Shown here: positions 31,877 through 43,222 of the stretch, one piece after another | How positions within the stretch are numbered: position 1 is the first letter of the stretch | How the letters are laid out: each line of letters begins with the position of its first letter | DNA from: Didymella arachidicola | Taxonomy: Eukaryota; Ascomycota; Dothideomycetes; Pleosporales; Didymellaceae | DNA length: 64,000 nt | NCBI GenBank assembly: GCA_016630955.3 | Contig: CM049985.1 | Coordinates: 2,604,001-2,668,000, forward strand | Direction of reading: 5' to 3' | Notes under the pieces: model-generated | Database searches by the model: none | Told to the model about the DNA's origin: nothing | Seen by the model: the letters and a program-made list of their open reading frames with translations, nothing else | Program-made: the position numbers and the translations under genes

Positions 31877-34189
31877 GGAATACACCTTCCGCCGCGCAAG
31901 CGACTGGCTCTTGGCAACACGTCCCTGGACATTTATTAGGAGGGCGAAAATTATCTCCAGACATTGTCGCAACATTAGACGGTCTCTCGAGGGCCGCAAG
32001 CCTGCCACCATTCAAGCCGACTCCCCCCGCGACACAAGAGACGCGCTATGTGCAGGCCTCTCGCACGGCTCAGACAACTCGCAATTTCTCGACAGATGCA
32101 GGATGTTCACGCGATCGTACATAGTGTGCCACGACAGATGATGTTGAACGCTTCCTCTCTTGGCAACAGACACAAACCACTCCATGCACTTGATGGTCGC
32201 ATATTTCGGCACTTGCGGTCGAGCGAGCTCAAATCCAAGCAAGGAAGCTTTCAACCGCCTTGAACAAGCAGACATAACGAAGGAGAGATACAAGTTTTGA
32301 CAGGTGAAGGGCGGCAGAGACGAGTGGAGACATGAGATCAATATGCTGTCATTTGAGACCTAATGAGGTGGTGTGCAGAAGGCAGCCAAGCTGGGACGAA
32401 GACAAAGTCTCCCAAGCATACGCAAGACTCTTGAGCGGGCTCAACACGTGTGGTGGCGGAGACAATGTGGAGCAGGCAGACAGAGCAGACATTTTTCTGA
32501 GGAAGATTAGGACTGCTTGGCAGAGCGCGCCACATGTCACGCATGCATGCTCGTATTTTTACGGGCAGATAAATGAGGTGGATGGGCGCACAACGACTAG
32601 GTCGCTATAGGCGCGTATACACCTCGCAGGTACCAAGGATGATAGTGTCACTCTTGAAGCCTAGTTTCTCCGAGGATGAATTATATCAAGAACCTCACCC
32701 AATCACTTTGCCCAGGGAATACCCACGAGCAATCGAGTTCAGCGGCCAGCAAGCGGCCGACATGCATATCGACGGCGTACATTTTCGAACGGCACTCACA
32801 AGCTTAAAGTGCTGTCTTTTCCCAGCATCAACCCCGGTTTCTCGTCACGCAAACTTCGAGTAACAGGAATTAGATATACACCGTAAACAACACCAACACA
32901 TGTTCGATAGCAAGCCCATCGCCGCGACTCGAACAAACAGACGCAATGACGGCAAGAAGAAAACCACCCATGCTTTTTGAAATATAAGCAAAGCTCCAGA
33001 TACCGAACCACGATGCTGCATCTGAAACAAGCAGCTATCGAAGAATCCGTCAACCCGTTTGTAAAGAGATATACCCATTCCCCGAAGAAGGCCCACACAC
33101 ACCAAACCCGCAGCAAACATTTGAGAGAAAAGCAGACGAACAAGACATTCATTCGCCTTTCTTGTGTATTTCACGCAGACAGGCGAGGCATGAATTTCTT
33201 CCTCTATTTTTTTCTTTGGGGATTTCGGCGAGAAAGCGACGGAGAAGACATCAGCGATAATTTTCGGTATTTTCGAACACATTGGAAGAGTACGGAGGAG
33301 CTAGTAGAAGAAATCAAAGTGTCGTTGTTGGAGATTATATACTGGGTAGTGGTTCGACAACATAGTAGCCAGCCATTGTGTTTTCGAGGAAGGCAAGGCA
33401 AGGCAAGGTGGAGTAAGATGGGTGAATTGCATAGAATAGCTGGAGATATTTATAGTGAACGCACTTCACGGCTTCCAGAAGAGATTATAGACATGGAGAG
33501 GACCAGAGAGCTTATTCAGCAAACGCGGACGCAACCATGAAACGAATATCGTGCCTTTTCTGGAGAAGCGCAGAAAACAGGCACGGCACAAGATTATGAA
33601 CCGAATTTCGTTCACTTTTGTTTGCGCAGCAGCAGCAGCCATCGATGTGCGCATGTACTTTTTGACGGACTGTGTGTCCGAGCAGAAAGACGCGGCAGAC
33701 ATGGCTGTGATCTTTGAGTCATTTGGAAACCGAGATCCGATGCAGAAGGAGAGTGTGGAAGTCGTTGAGAGGAGGGAGGGGTTATGTGCTTCTCTGTGGG
33801 GTGAGTCACGTGCTGGGCAAGGAAAGGCAAGGGCGGATGTAACGGCTGCACCTGAGTGTGCTTGGGGACAGGGATCGATGGGGGCTATCGCATCGTAGAG
33901 GGTGGTGATATCCGAGTCCCACGCAAGGCAGCATAGTCGTTAGTCGTCAGTGTATATTATGCGTCCGGAAAGGAAGGAATCGTAATGTCATCATTGCATT
34001 CGTAACCTCTGCCTCGCCTCCGTAACTTAAAATTGGCCGTTGCCACACCGGGTATATGTTGCGCCATAGAGCCCTTCTCTAGACGCCAGTAATAAACGCT
34101 GAATAGAAGTGTACACAAGAAGCCAAAATCCCAAAAGACTGTCATAATCGCCGCCCAATCCTTGTGTGCTGGTTGTTCTCTCGCTGCAC
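31877..34189. other. 2.3-kb intergenic stretch
   Basis: No gene supported. The 187-codon plus frame at 32977-33540 and its antisense frame at 32845-33282 overlap and have no family. A 78-codon minus frame at 33957-34193 has a possible membrane helix but starts with GTG inside the 3' end of the next gene. Short GGCAA repeats lie near 33390-33410. Untranslated regions probably fill part of it. Confidence 0.4.
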
Positions 34190-35425
34190 TCACGACATCA
34201 ATTCGTCGTCCTCATCCTCGATCTCGACCTTACTCCCCAGCGCCTCTCTAGCTTCCCTAAGCATGGCACTCATCTGACTGCTCATCCTCCTCATCCTTGC
34301 ATCGTCCTCCATCTCCTCTCTCCTCAATTTGTTCACCAGCCGCGCGCTGTCCGGTGGCAGCGGACTGATTTTCTTCTTCTCTTCAGGCTTGCCCTGAGCC
34401 CCCGGGCTGCCGAAGCTCAAGCGACTGTAACTCCTCTGCCTGTTGTGTGTGCTCTTCGAACTGGAAATGCTGTTCGAGTAGAGAGGTGATCGTGTGCCCC
34501 CTGAGCGCCGCGATACGGGGATCAGTGAGGGTCGCTTGGCCACGGGTGTTGCGCTCGTCCGCGGCAGTGGGCGGGGGATCTGTGACGGCGAGGGCGTGTA
34601 TGTGGGTGCAGCTATGCGGCGCTCGGATATGCGTGGTGTGATGGCGGGGCTGGCGATTGTTTCTTCGTCGGTGCCGACCATGACCCAGGCGTCTTCTGTG
34701 CGCAGGCGTTTGGGCATGCGCGGGCGGTCAGCATCGACGGACTCGATCGAGCGGACTCCGTAGTCGTCGCTGGGGCTGGGCCGCCCGTCGAACTTGATCT
34801 GCTGGATCGGCGCGGCTGGTTCGCTGGGCTCGGGCTCGGGCTCGTCGTGCAGCCCCAATTTGGAGGCTATCTTGATTTGCGCGTCCGCGTCGTAGCTTTG
34901 GCCGCCACCTGCTTGGAAGCCGCGGAAGGGTACGGTGCAGAACTTGAACAGCGTCCCTGCGACTCCGCCAACGAGGCTAAAGAGCGAGTCGACCATCCAG
35001 GAGCTGGGCGCATTCGGCGTCGAGGCGACCTGGTCTAGTGTCACAGGCTGCATCGAGGGACTCGTCGGCGATGACCACATCCCGCGCTGTGTCTGGAGGT
35101 GGAAGTAGTCGTCGTAGTTCCCGTTCTGCCGTGTGAAGCTGTTTGTGCCCTCCATGCTCCCTCCTGCCAATGTGTATCGGTCGTGCGCAAGCGGCGCAGG
35201 ACTCTCGAAATGTGGAAATGCCGAGGAAGTGCCAGTCCATGGCTGCGCTGTGAAGCCGCGTATCGAAGATGTATCGTAGTCGCCGTTTCGACGTTTGCGA
35301 GTCTCGTGATTGTCCGCATCAATCACCTGCCTCGATGTTTCAGATGCGAAGGAAAACCGCGATGCCGCGTCGCTGTAGCTCGCGCCAGAGCTTGTGCTCG
35401 TGTAGGATGCACGAAAGACAGGCAT
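34190..35425 (-). CDS. Uncharacterised, mostly disordered protein (411 aa)
   Basis: Single-exon gene with no recognised domain. The product is rich in Ser, Pro, Arg and Thr, with many SP/TP sites. One hydrophobic segment, WMVDSLFSLVGGVAGTLFKFC (about residues 143-163), could be membrane-associated or an amphipathic helix. Conserved-looking pieces include EDAWVMVGTDEE and the C-terminal charged helix ARLVNKLRREEMEDDARM, which ends in an acidic tail (EIEDEDDE). The layout suggests a nuclear or nuclear-envelope scaffold protein, but this is a guess. The ATG at 35423-35425 is the first in frame. Its 3' neighbour across 1.5 kb is the paralogue pair; upstream, Ada2 lies in tandem on the same strand about 500 bp away. 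Confidence 0.75.
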   Translation of the reverse strand: MPVFRASYTSTSSGASYSDAASRFSFASETSRQVIDADNHETRKRRNGDYDTSSIRGFTAQPWTGTSSAFPHFESPAPLAHDRYTLAGGSMEGTNSFTRQNGNYDDYFHLQTQRGMWSSPTSPSMQPVTLDQVASTPNAPSSWMVDSLFSLVGGVAGTLFKFCTVPFRGFQAGGGQSYDADAQIKIASKLGLHDEPEPEPSEPAAPIQQIKFDGRPSPSDDYGVRSIESVDADRPRMPKRLRTEDAWVMVGTDEETIASPAITPRISERRIAAPTYTPSPSQIPRPLPRTSATPVAKRPSLIPVSRRSGGTRSPLYSNSISSSKSTHNRQRSYSRLSFGSPGAQGKPEEKKKISPLPPDSARLVNKLRREEMEDDARMRRMSSQMSAMLREAREALGSKVEIEDEDDELMS

Positions 35426-35920
35426 GTCGCTCGACTTGTGGAGTATGTCGTGAGGTGGATCGTAGAGGCTGCTGCAGCCAGGGGTAAAGAAAAGGTGTGG
35501 AAGTGAAAGGCTGACGCTAGTCGCTGTGCTTCAGGTATGAATGGAAGTTCCCAAGGCGTCGGAGCTGCCCGGACTCCAGTGACGGCAGTCAAAGGAGCAT
35601 ATCAAGGGTGGTAATGATAACGCGGAGATCAATAGGCTTCCCCACGAGCTGTCCTTTCGGTACCGAGCTATTGTTTGGAAGGAAGCTTTGCTCGGCCGCT
35701 TCCGCAGCAACCCATGAACGTCATGGCTTGGCACCTGTCGATAACGCTGCTCTTGAAGTGACACTCTCTAAAACGATGTATGCTTATATTCGAATGTCAA
35801 CAGAAATGCCGAAGCCGCTGAGATCTACATGACCCTCCAACGCCGCCAGCCTGGGTATTCTACACTGATCTCACAACGCCGTTTGATAATAAGACCGAAT
35901 CACATCCCGTCACAGGGCTT
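35426..35920. other. Intergenic region between Ada2 and the disordered-protein gene
   Basis: About 495 bp holding the 3' flank of ada2 and the promoter of the downstream gene, both on the minus strand. No further gene or strong motif is seen. Confidence 0.5.
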
Positions 35921-37514
35921 TCACGCCCTTGCAATCCATCCGCTGTGCACGAAATACTCATACAAGACCTTCGACTTCTTCTGGTCGATGGTGAGAAGCT
36001 CCAGTGCTTCCTTCTTACTGAGAGCTCCGTTGTTGTTCAATGCCGCGCGCACCATCTTCTCCTTGAGAGCATGGTACGGCTTGGGCATGATGCGCAGTGC
36101 GCTGCATATCTCACGCTCTTCCGGTGTCAACAGCTGAAGGTCAGCTGCAGACTCTTTGCCAAACTTCAGGGGCACTGTGCCTGGGAGAGGCTTGACCGGA
36201 AACTTTGTTTTGGTGTGTTGTGGGGTCAGGACGCCATTGGTGTCGTTAGTGGTCTTGTCTGGGGGTGGCGTGGTGAGACCGCTTCTCTGCTTGATATGAA
36301 GAGGCAGCTCGGAGCCGATGAGAGCTGTCGCAGCAGAAGGCTGCTCGAAGAGTGGTGTTGGCTTGCCGATTCTACTGGAAGCTAGACGGTCGAACTGGCC
36401 AAGCGGCGGGGCCCGAGACTGTCGTGTCTGCTTTTCCTGTTCGTACTTCTCACCTGCTTTCAGGTTCGTGATCTGCATATTCCTCCATTCTTGCAGCTGG
36501 GTGATGGCTTGGCGCAGGTTGTGCTCGTACTCGAGATCCTTGCAGAACGTCTCGAAGTCTTCGTGTTTCATCATCCGCGCAAAAGGTTTTGCTTTGTTTA
36601 AAAGGTCTTTCTCCTCTTTCGTGCGCTTCTTATCGGCCGCCTGGTTCTTCCTATACTCCAGGAGCTTGTGCTCGAAGATGATCTTCTTTCGTTCTACACG
36701 AGCATCTAGCCGCGAGTTGTAGATGTCCATGATGGTCATTTTGAGCTCCATTTCAGGCTCCATTTCGCCGGTCCTGGGGTTGATGCCATCACCGGGTTCG
36801 AATGTCATGTGCTGGACCGCCTCTTCGGCTTCGTTGAAGTACTCGGTTTCGAACTCCAACCGACCTGGCATGTATCCTTGAACCTCATGACACGACGGCA
36901 CACTGGCAGTGGGCTTCTGCTTTGGTGTTGCGGGCGCTGCATTCTTAGCCTCTTCCTTCTTCTCCTCTATCCTCCTTTTTTTCCGCGCCTGGAATTCGGC
37001 CCGCGGTATGCGCTCGCTGAGCACAATGTCGTCCTTGCTGGCATGTTCTGGCAGAGGAAACTTGGAGCTCTTCACGTAAGTGTCGATGTAGTGGTCGCGA
37101 ACCTCGTCCCGTTCTCTGAAGCCTCCAATGTGGTCGGCGATGTCTGCCCATGAGCCCAAGCCATATGTCTCGGCGCCCTCGAGCAGTGCCAATTCCTCAT
37201 CTGCGCCCCAGTCCTCGGTGTATATCGGTATCGAGTGTTGCTCCACGACTTTGAAGGAGTGGGTCGCAGGATCGTGGTCGCGTGAAGACTTGCCGTCGGA
37301 AAAGCACGGCACACAGAGGTCGTATTCGTTGCAGGTAGCGTCGTTCGCGCAACGTATGCGCACCTATGCATGTCAACATGAGGCTCTTGGCATTGTGCTG
37401 CCCAAGAAGCCGTGTGCTTACGGTTGATGTGATATCGGACGAGCACACGTCGCAGACATATTTGATGCCGCCCTCGGTGCCCCGCGTTCCCGTCTTCTTC
37501 TTGATGACACCCAT
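35921..37514 (-). CDS. ada2: SAGA/ADA transcriptional adaptor Ada2 (511 aa)
   Basis: Nuclear co-activator that binds Gcn5 and stimulates its histone acetyltransferase activity within SAGA. Exons 37422-37514 and 35921-37363; the 58-nt intron is in phase 0. Domains in order: ZZ zinc finger (about residues 18-65; KYVCDVCSSDIT, then RCANDATCNEYDLCVPCF), SANT/Myb (about 80-130; DWGADEELALLEGAETYGLGSW), a central coiled, charged region (EYRKNQAADKKRTKEEKD, then FCKDLEYEHNLRQAI), and a C-terminal SWIRM domain (about 430-511; LTPEEREICSALRIMPKPYH). The length fits fungal Ada2. Start ATG at 37512-37514. The gene is divergent to ypk1 across an 800-bp promoter. Confidence 0.95.
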
Positions 37515-37931
37515 AATGCTCGTCTTGCAGGTCTAGCTCAGAAGTGAGGGTGATCGGTGATCGGATCGGCGCTCGGAGGGGAGGTCGGCGCGCCAGCGGA
37601 CGTGGCTGTGCGTGCGTGGGTGCGTGGGTGCGTGGCACTGCGTGCAAACGGGGAGTGGCGCCCAACAGTCCAAGCAGTGTGCAGGGGCGAGGTTTCGAGG
37701 AGACGGGCGCGCAGTGCTCGGTCGTGACGCTCCCAGGGTGCCAGTCGCGGTGTAGTGGAGCAGGGTCTTCGTTGGCGGCAGGTGCAGCCGAGGCAGTGAA
37801 GCACGCACGCGGCTGGGGAACTATCGGCTGCTGGACGCGTGGATGCGCGGCCGGGGCATCGTCAAGAGTGTGCGGGCGGCAGAGGCAACGGCGACCAGCT
37901 GCGCAATTCACTCGTCGTGGGGCTCAAGGGG

Positions 37932-37955
37932 TGGAAATGGAAATGGAAATGGAAA
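37932..37955 (+). repeat. (TGGAAA)4 microsatellite
   Basis: Four perfect 6-bp units in the ada2/ypk1 intergenic region. Confidence 0.9.
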
Positions 37956-38142
37956 TGGGGAGCCAGGAGGCGCATTGGGCGGGCCCGCCATCACCAACGG
38001 ACCAAGGTCGCAGCTAGCATAACTAACGTCTCTCAAACACTCGTGCCCAGTGCGCGCTCCTTGGGCATCTCGACAATCACTCGCCACTTGTCCCGCCCCT
38101 ATACCTCTGCGCCGCTGGTCCTCTGCGCTTCCGCACCCTTTC

Positions 38143-38166
38143 CTCTCGCTCTCTCGCTCTCTCGCT
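38143..38166 (+). repeat. (CTCTCGCT)3 tract
   Basis: Three perfect 8-bp units, pyrimidine-rich, about 150-170 bp upstream of the kinase start codon and probably within its leader or core promoter. Confidence 0.85.
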
Positions 38167-38315
38167 CGCGCGCTGCCGCCGCTCCCACCACCCTCACCGA
38201 CGCCGTTGGCTTGCCTGGCTGCCTCCCCGCTCCCGCTGGCCTCCCGTCTCCACCGCCCACACACCGGCACCGCGTCCTCAGCGTAGCACCACCCGACCCT
38301 TGAGCCGCTGCCACC

Positions 38316-40459
38316 ATGTCTTGGAAGCTCACCAAGAGTGGGTAGCCCCGTGCAGCGCCCGTTGTCCCATTGTGCATTCTGACTCAGCCCGCAGAGCTCA
38401 AGGAGACGCATCTGGCGCCGCTCGCCAACACATTTAGTCGCTCGTCGTCGACCAGCACCATTATCGACCAGCAGACACCCAAGGCCGCAACAAGCCCGGG
38501 CAGCAGCAATGCGGCGCTCGGCGACCCCAACGGCATCGGTGCGTTCTTGTATGGCCCGCGCCGAGACACTGCTAATTACTCGCAGCTGCTTCAGAAGCGA
38601 ATGCAGCCCCGCCGCCAGCGCCTCTTCGTCCTGGTATTCTGATAGTCACACTCCACGAGGGCAAGGGCTTCTCTCTGCCACCCGGCGCTGAGGCTGCCTT
38701 CAGCGGCGGCTCACACCACCAGGGATCCCTCTCGCAAGGCGGTGGCTTCTCCGTAGCGGGCTCCATGCGCCCGGGGTCGTCGCGGAATCCCGTCGTTGGC
38801 TCGTACACCGGCCATGGTCGCCCACAGTCTGCCGCTGGTAGTATCAACGCAGCACCCACCATCCACGGCCGCTACTCGTCGAAGCACCTGCCCTATGCCT
38901 TGGTTGATTTCGACAAGCAGCAAGTCTTCATCAATGCCGTCTCCGGCACACCAGAGAACCCGTTGTGGGCTGGCGGCAACACACAGTACAAGTTCGATGT
39001 TTCCAGAATGACAGACTTGACCGTCTCGCTCTACATCCGCAACCCAACGGCACCTCCCAACGCTGGTCGAAACGAGGACATTTTCATTGGTACTCTGAAG
39101 ATCAACCCCCGCTTTGAGGAACAGCGCGATGGCAAAGACAAGAAGGGCGAGAACATTGCTGCCGGCCAGGCTGGTGCTGACTGGATCAGCGTGCAATTTG
39201 GCAGTGGTCAGATGAAAGTCGGCGTTAACTTCGTTGAGAACCGACAAGACCGATTGACTATTGATGATTTTGATCTGCTCAAGGTCGTTGGAAAGGGCAG
39301 TTTCGGCAAGGTCATGCAGGTGCAGTACGTGCAAACTGTCTCCAGCACCATTTCATCGCTCTAACAAGACACAGGAAGAAGGACACACATCGAATCTACG
39401 CCCTAAAGACCATCCGCAAAGCCCACATCATCTCTCGGTCCGAAGTCGCACATACCCTCGCCGAGCGGTCAGTCCTGGCTCAGATCAACAACCCCTTCAT
39501 TGTGCCATTGAAGTTCTCCTTCCAGTCACCAGAGAAGCTCTACCTTGTCTTGGCCTTTGTCAATGGAGGCGAGCTGTTTCACCACCTGCAGAAAGAGCAA
39601 AGGTTCGACATTAATCGTGCACGATTCTATGCTGCAGAGCTGTTGTGCGCGCTGGAGTGTCTGCACGGCTTCAACGTCATCTACCGTGACTTGAAGCCCG
39701 AGAACATCCTGCTGGACTACACTGGCCACATTGCGCTGTGCGATTTCGGTCTTTGCAAGCTCGACATGAAGGACGAGGACCGCACAAACAGTGAGTACAA
39801 AAGAGAACCGATCGTCGACAATGACTGACCTTCTTTCAGCATTCTGTGGAACACCAGAGTACCTTGCTCCTGAACTCCTCACTGGCGGCGGCTACACAAA
39901 ATCGGTGGATTGGTGGACACTCGGTGTCCTCCTCTACGAGATGTTGACAGGCCTGCCACCTTTCTACGACGAGAACACCAACGACATGTACCGCAAGATT
40001 CTCACCGAGCCGCTCCACTTCCCTGGCCCTGAGATCGTTCCTCCTGCTGCACGCGATCTTCTGACTCGCCTGCTCGACCGCAACGCCGACAAGCGTCTGG
40101 GAGCCAAGGGTGCTGCTGAGATCAAGGCACACTACTTCTTCCACAGCATTGACTGGCGCAAGCTTCTGGAGAGGAAGTACGAGCCAAGCTTCAAGCCGAA
40201 CGTGGTACGTCGAGACTCTTGAAGTCGATTTCTTTGCTTGCTAATCAAATTTCAGGTTGACGCCAAGGACACCGCCAACTTCGATCGCGAATTCACCTCA
40301 GAAGCCCCCACAGATTCTTACGTCGACGGGCCGATGCTGTCCCAGACTATGCAAGAACAGTTTGCTGGCTGGTCTTATAACCGGCCGGTTGCTGGTCTTG
40401 GAGATGCTGGAGGCTCCGTAAAGGACCCATCTTTCGAGGGTGTCGCGGATAGGAAATGA
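38316..40459 (+). CDS. ypk1: AGC-family protein kinase Ypk1/Gad8 type (629 aa)
   Basis: Ser/Thr kinase of the SGK-like group that acts below TORC2 and PDK1 in membrane and sphingolipid homeostasis. Six exons: 38316-38337, 38395-38538, 38586-39324, 39375-39790, 39840-40204 and 40256-40459; introns are 47-57 nt. The first exon has 22 coding bases; MSWKLTKKLKETHLAPL is a conserved start in this group. An N-terminal C2-like region follows (GILIVTLHEGKGF to VNFVENR). Kinase motifs: GKGSFGKV, YALKTI (catalytic Lys), YRDLKPENILL, CDFGLCKL, and the activation loop GTPEYLAPELL with its upstream TFCG Thr. The AGC tail has the hydrophobic motif EQFAGWSY near the end, the TORC2 target region. All key residues are present. 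Confidence 0.95.
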
Positions 40460-41101
40460 GGTGATCCCCGGTCTAGAAACGGTGACTGAGCTCAGCTCGG
40501 CCAATAGCCGGCTGCTTCGGCGATCGGACCGTCGCCTTTGCAACTTTTGATACTGTTGTCGTCGGGCTTTGGAGCATACATAGATGAGCGTGTGGTTGGT
40601 GGGAACACTCAGCGCTTTTGGCTATTTTGGTTCTGTAACGGCATCGGCGTATGGGGGCAGCATTTTGTGCTTGGAACATGCCCAGATAGGCAATGCAAGA
40701 TGATATCCCACTCTGCAAAGTCTGGAACGTTTCGACACAAACAGTCCAGTCACAACGTAGCGCGGTTGGGTCTGGCAATTAGTGAGCATTTGTATGCTGC
40801 CTTACTAACCAACCGGAGAAGTTTGCTGGTCACGATTCAACCACCTGTTGTAAAGCTGTGACGTATCCCCGAGCGCAGCGGGGCATAGTGGGGGCTTCTC
40901 GGCCGCGCCTTCCACAGCTCCAAGATGCAGCTACCTCAACACGCCATCAATCGTCTTCTCTCACCTTTACTCAACACTTCTGACACTGCTCTCTGCTCAA
41001 TTGAATTTGCATTTCCCTTTTGATACCCCGAGCTCCAATTGTAGGTTACCACTCCTGATTAAATCGCTGTCTTGTTGACCCCGCCAGTTCCGTAACACAA
41101 C
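40460..41101. promoter_or_regulatory. Intergenic region upstream of glucose-6-phosphate isomerase
   Basis: About 640 bp. The right part (40980-41100) is C/T-rich with a CCTCAAC/CTCACC pattern, typical of leaders of highly expressed fungal genes. No gene is seen. Confidence 0.5.
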
Positions 41102-42919
41102 ATGCCTGGCTTCGCGCAAGCATCAGACCTGAACGCCTGGTCATCCCTCCAGGACCACCACCAGAAACTTGGAAAGGATATCGTCTTGAAAGAGTACTTC
41201 AAGAACGACGCCCAGGTACGCGCCAGTGTATTTGATGCAACGACGCTCTGCTGACGTCCTGCAGCGTTTCGAGAAGTTCAGCCATGTCTTCAAGAACGAC
41301 GCCGAGGACTCTGAGATCCTCTTCGACTTCTCGAAGAACTTCATCACTGAGGAGACTGTAAAGCTCCTTGTCGAGCTTGCCAAAGAGGCCGGCCTCGAGC
41401 AGCTGCGTGATGACATGTTTGCTGGTAAGAAGATCAACTTCACAGAGGACCGCGCAGTCTACCATGTAGCCCTTCGCAACACCTCCAACGAGAAGATGGA
41501 GGTTGACGGCAAGAGCGTTGTTGAGGGTGTCAACGAGGTTCTCGACCACATCAAGGAGTTCACAGAGCAGGTCCGCAGCGGCGAGTGGAAGGGCTACACA
41601 GGCAAGAAGATTGACACCATCGTCAACATTGGCATTGGTGGTTCCGATCTGTAAGTGGTGCTTGCGTCTGAATGCTGAACATGGTGCTGACAGCATCAAG
41701 CGGCCCCGTCATGGTCACCGAGGCTCTCAAGCCTTACGCCGACCGCAACCTCAAGACTCACTTTGTGTCCAACATTGACGGAACACATATTGCCGAGGCG
41801 CTGAGGGACTCCAACCGCGAGACCACTCTCTTTTTGATCGCCTCCAAGACCTTCACCACAGCCGAGACCACCACAAACGCCAACACCGCCAAGTCGTGGT
41901 TCTTGGAGCAGGCTAAGGAGGAGGACATCGCGAAGCACTTTGTTGCTCTCTCCACAAACGAAGAGGAGGTCACCAAGTTCGGTATCGACAAGAAGAACAT
42001 GTTCGGTTTCTCCGACTGGGTTGGTGGACGTTACAGTGTCTGGTCTGCCATTGGTACCAGCGTCGCTCTATACATTGGCTTCGACAACTTCAAGAAGTTC
42101 CTCGAGGGTGCTCACTCCATGGACCAGCACTTCAGGAAAACTCCCCTCGAGAAGAACATTCCCGTTCTCGGTGGTCTCCTCAGCGTCTGGTACTCTGACT
42201 TCTTCGGTGCCCAGACCCACCTTGTCTCTCCGTAAGTTGCTCTTACCGTATGAACGCATCGGCTGACAATGTGTAGCTTCGACCAGTACCTCCACAGGTT
42301 CCCTGCCTACCTCCAGCAGCTCTCGATGGAGTCCAACGGCAAGGCCATCACCCGCAGCGGAGACTACGTCAAGTACACCACCGGTCCCATCCTGTTCGGT
42401 GAGCCCGCGACCAACGCCCAGCACTCTTTCTACCAGCTGCTCCACCAGGGCACTAAGCTCATTCCCACCGACTTCATCCTGGCCGCCAACAGCCACAACC
42501 CTGTTCAGAACAACAAGCACCAGAAGATGCTGGCCTCCAACTTCTTCGCTCAGGCTGAGGCTCTGATGGTCGGCAAGACCCCTGACCAGGTCAAGGCCGA
42601 GGGCGCTCCCGACAGCCTTGTCTCGCACAAGACATTCCTTGGTAACCGCCCCACCACGTCCATCTTGGCCGACAAGATCACCCCCGCGACTCTTGGTGCG
42701 CTGATTGTCTACTACGAGCACCTCACCTTCACCGAGGGCGCTATCTGGAACATCAACAGCTTCGACCAGTGGGGTGTCGAGCTCGGCAAGAGCCTGGCCA
42801 AGAAGATTCAGTCTGAGCTTGATGACAAGGAAGAGTCCAAGTCGCACGATGCCAGCACAAGCGGTCTCATCAATGCTTTCAAGGCGAAGCTTCAGCAGGC
42901 CAAGGATGTGAAGTTGTAA
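41102..42919 (+). CDS. Glucose-6-phosphate isomerase (557 aa)
   Basis: Cytosolic glycolytic enzyme that interconverts glucose-6-phosphate and fructose-6-phosphate. Four exons: 41102-41215, 41265-41650, 41701-42231 and 42277-42919; introns of 45-50 nt with GTACGC or GTAAGT donors. The product starts MPGFAQASDLNAW and has family signatures: VNIGIGGSDLGPVM (sugar-phosphate binding), FGFSDWVGGRYSVWSAIG (GPI signature 1), and the C-terminal FDQWGVELGK (GPI signature 2). Length is typical. The codon use is C-ending and strong, as expected for a highly expressed gene. No defect was seen. Confidence 0.97.
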
Positions 42920-43222
42920 AGAGGCTGATGAAGTCAATGATTACGAGAAGATGGTTAGAGCAAAAGTATCTAGCAATTCCGATAGTCGAATGTGAATGAA
43001 GCGAATGAAGATTGCTTTGAGGTGTTGGTGGTGCGTGACGGACTGGCGAGTTGCGGAGTTGAAGGCGGAGGTTCAGCATTGACCACCCATGTGGTGCAAG
43101 TTGACAGATGGACGTGGCAGAGATGGACGTGGCAGCGCACCTAGCCACGCATTGCTTGTGGTGTGGTGAGCCTCTGCGAGCTTGTTTCTTGGTCAATCGG
43201 ACTCTCTTATTCGCATACCACC
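42920..43222. other. Short intergenic region, GPI / membrane protein
   Basis: About 300 bp with the GPI 3' flank and the promoter of the next gene. AGATGGACGTGGCAG occurs twice back to back near 43104-43133. Nothing else is seen. Confidence 0.5.

Larger units (their letters stand above)
37515..38315. promoter_or_regulatory. Divergent promoter region of ada2 and ypk1
   Basis: 801 bp, GC-rich on the ada2 side and pyrimidine-rich (plus strand) just before the kinase start. Two short repeats lie within: a 6-bp TGGAAA tract at 37932-37955 and an 8-bp CTCTCGCT tract at 38143-38166. CT-rich leaders are common before highly expressed fungal genes. Frames of 80-280 codons here overlap on both strands and are attributed to GC bias. 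Confidence 0.55.

Noticed and set aside
32977..33540. 187-codon plus frame in the 31.9-34.2 kb gap
   Set aside because: No family, overlapping antisense frame of similar length and low-complexity composition; judged chance.
33957..34193. 78-codon minus frame with a possible membrane helix
   Set aside because: Starts with GTG overlapping the stop of the upstream gene; no ATG or splice link supports it.
42068..42937. 289-codon minus frame antisense to glucose-6-phosphate isomerase
   Set aside because: Mirror of strongly biased codon use in the isomerase; no domain.
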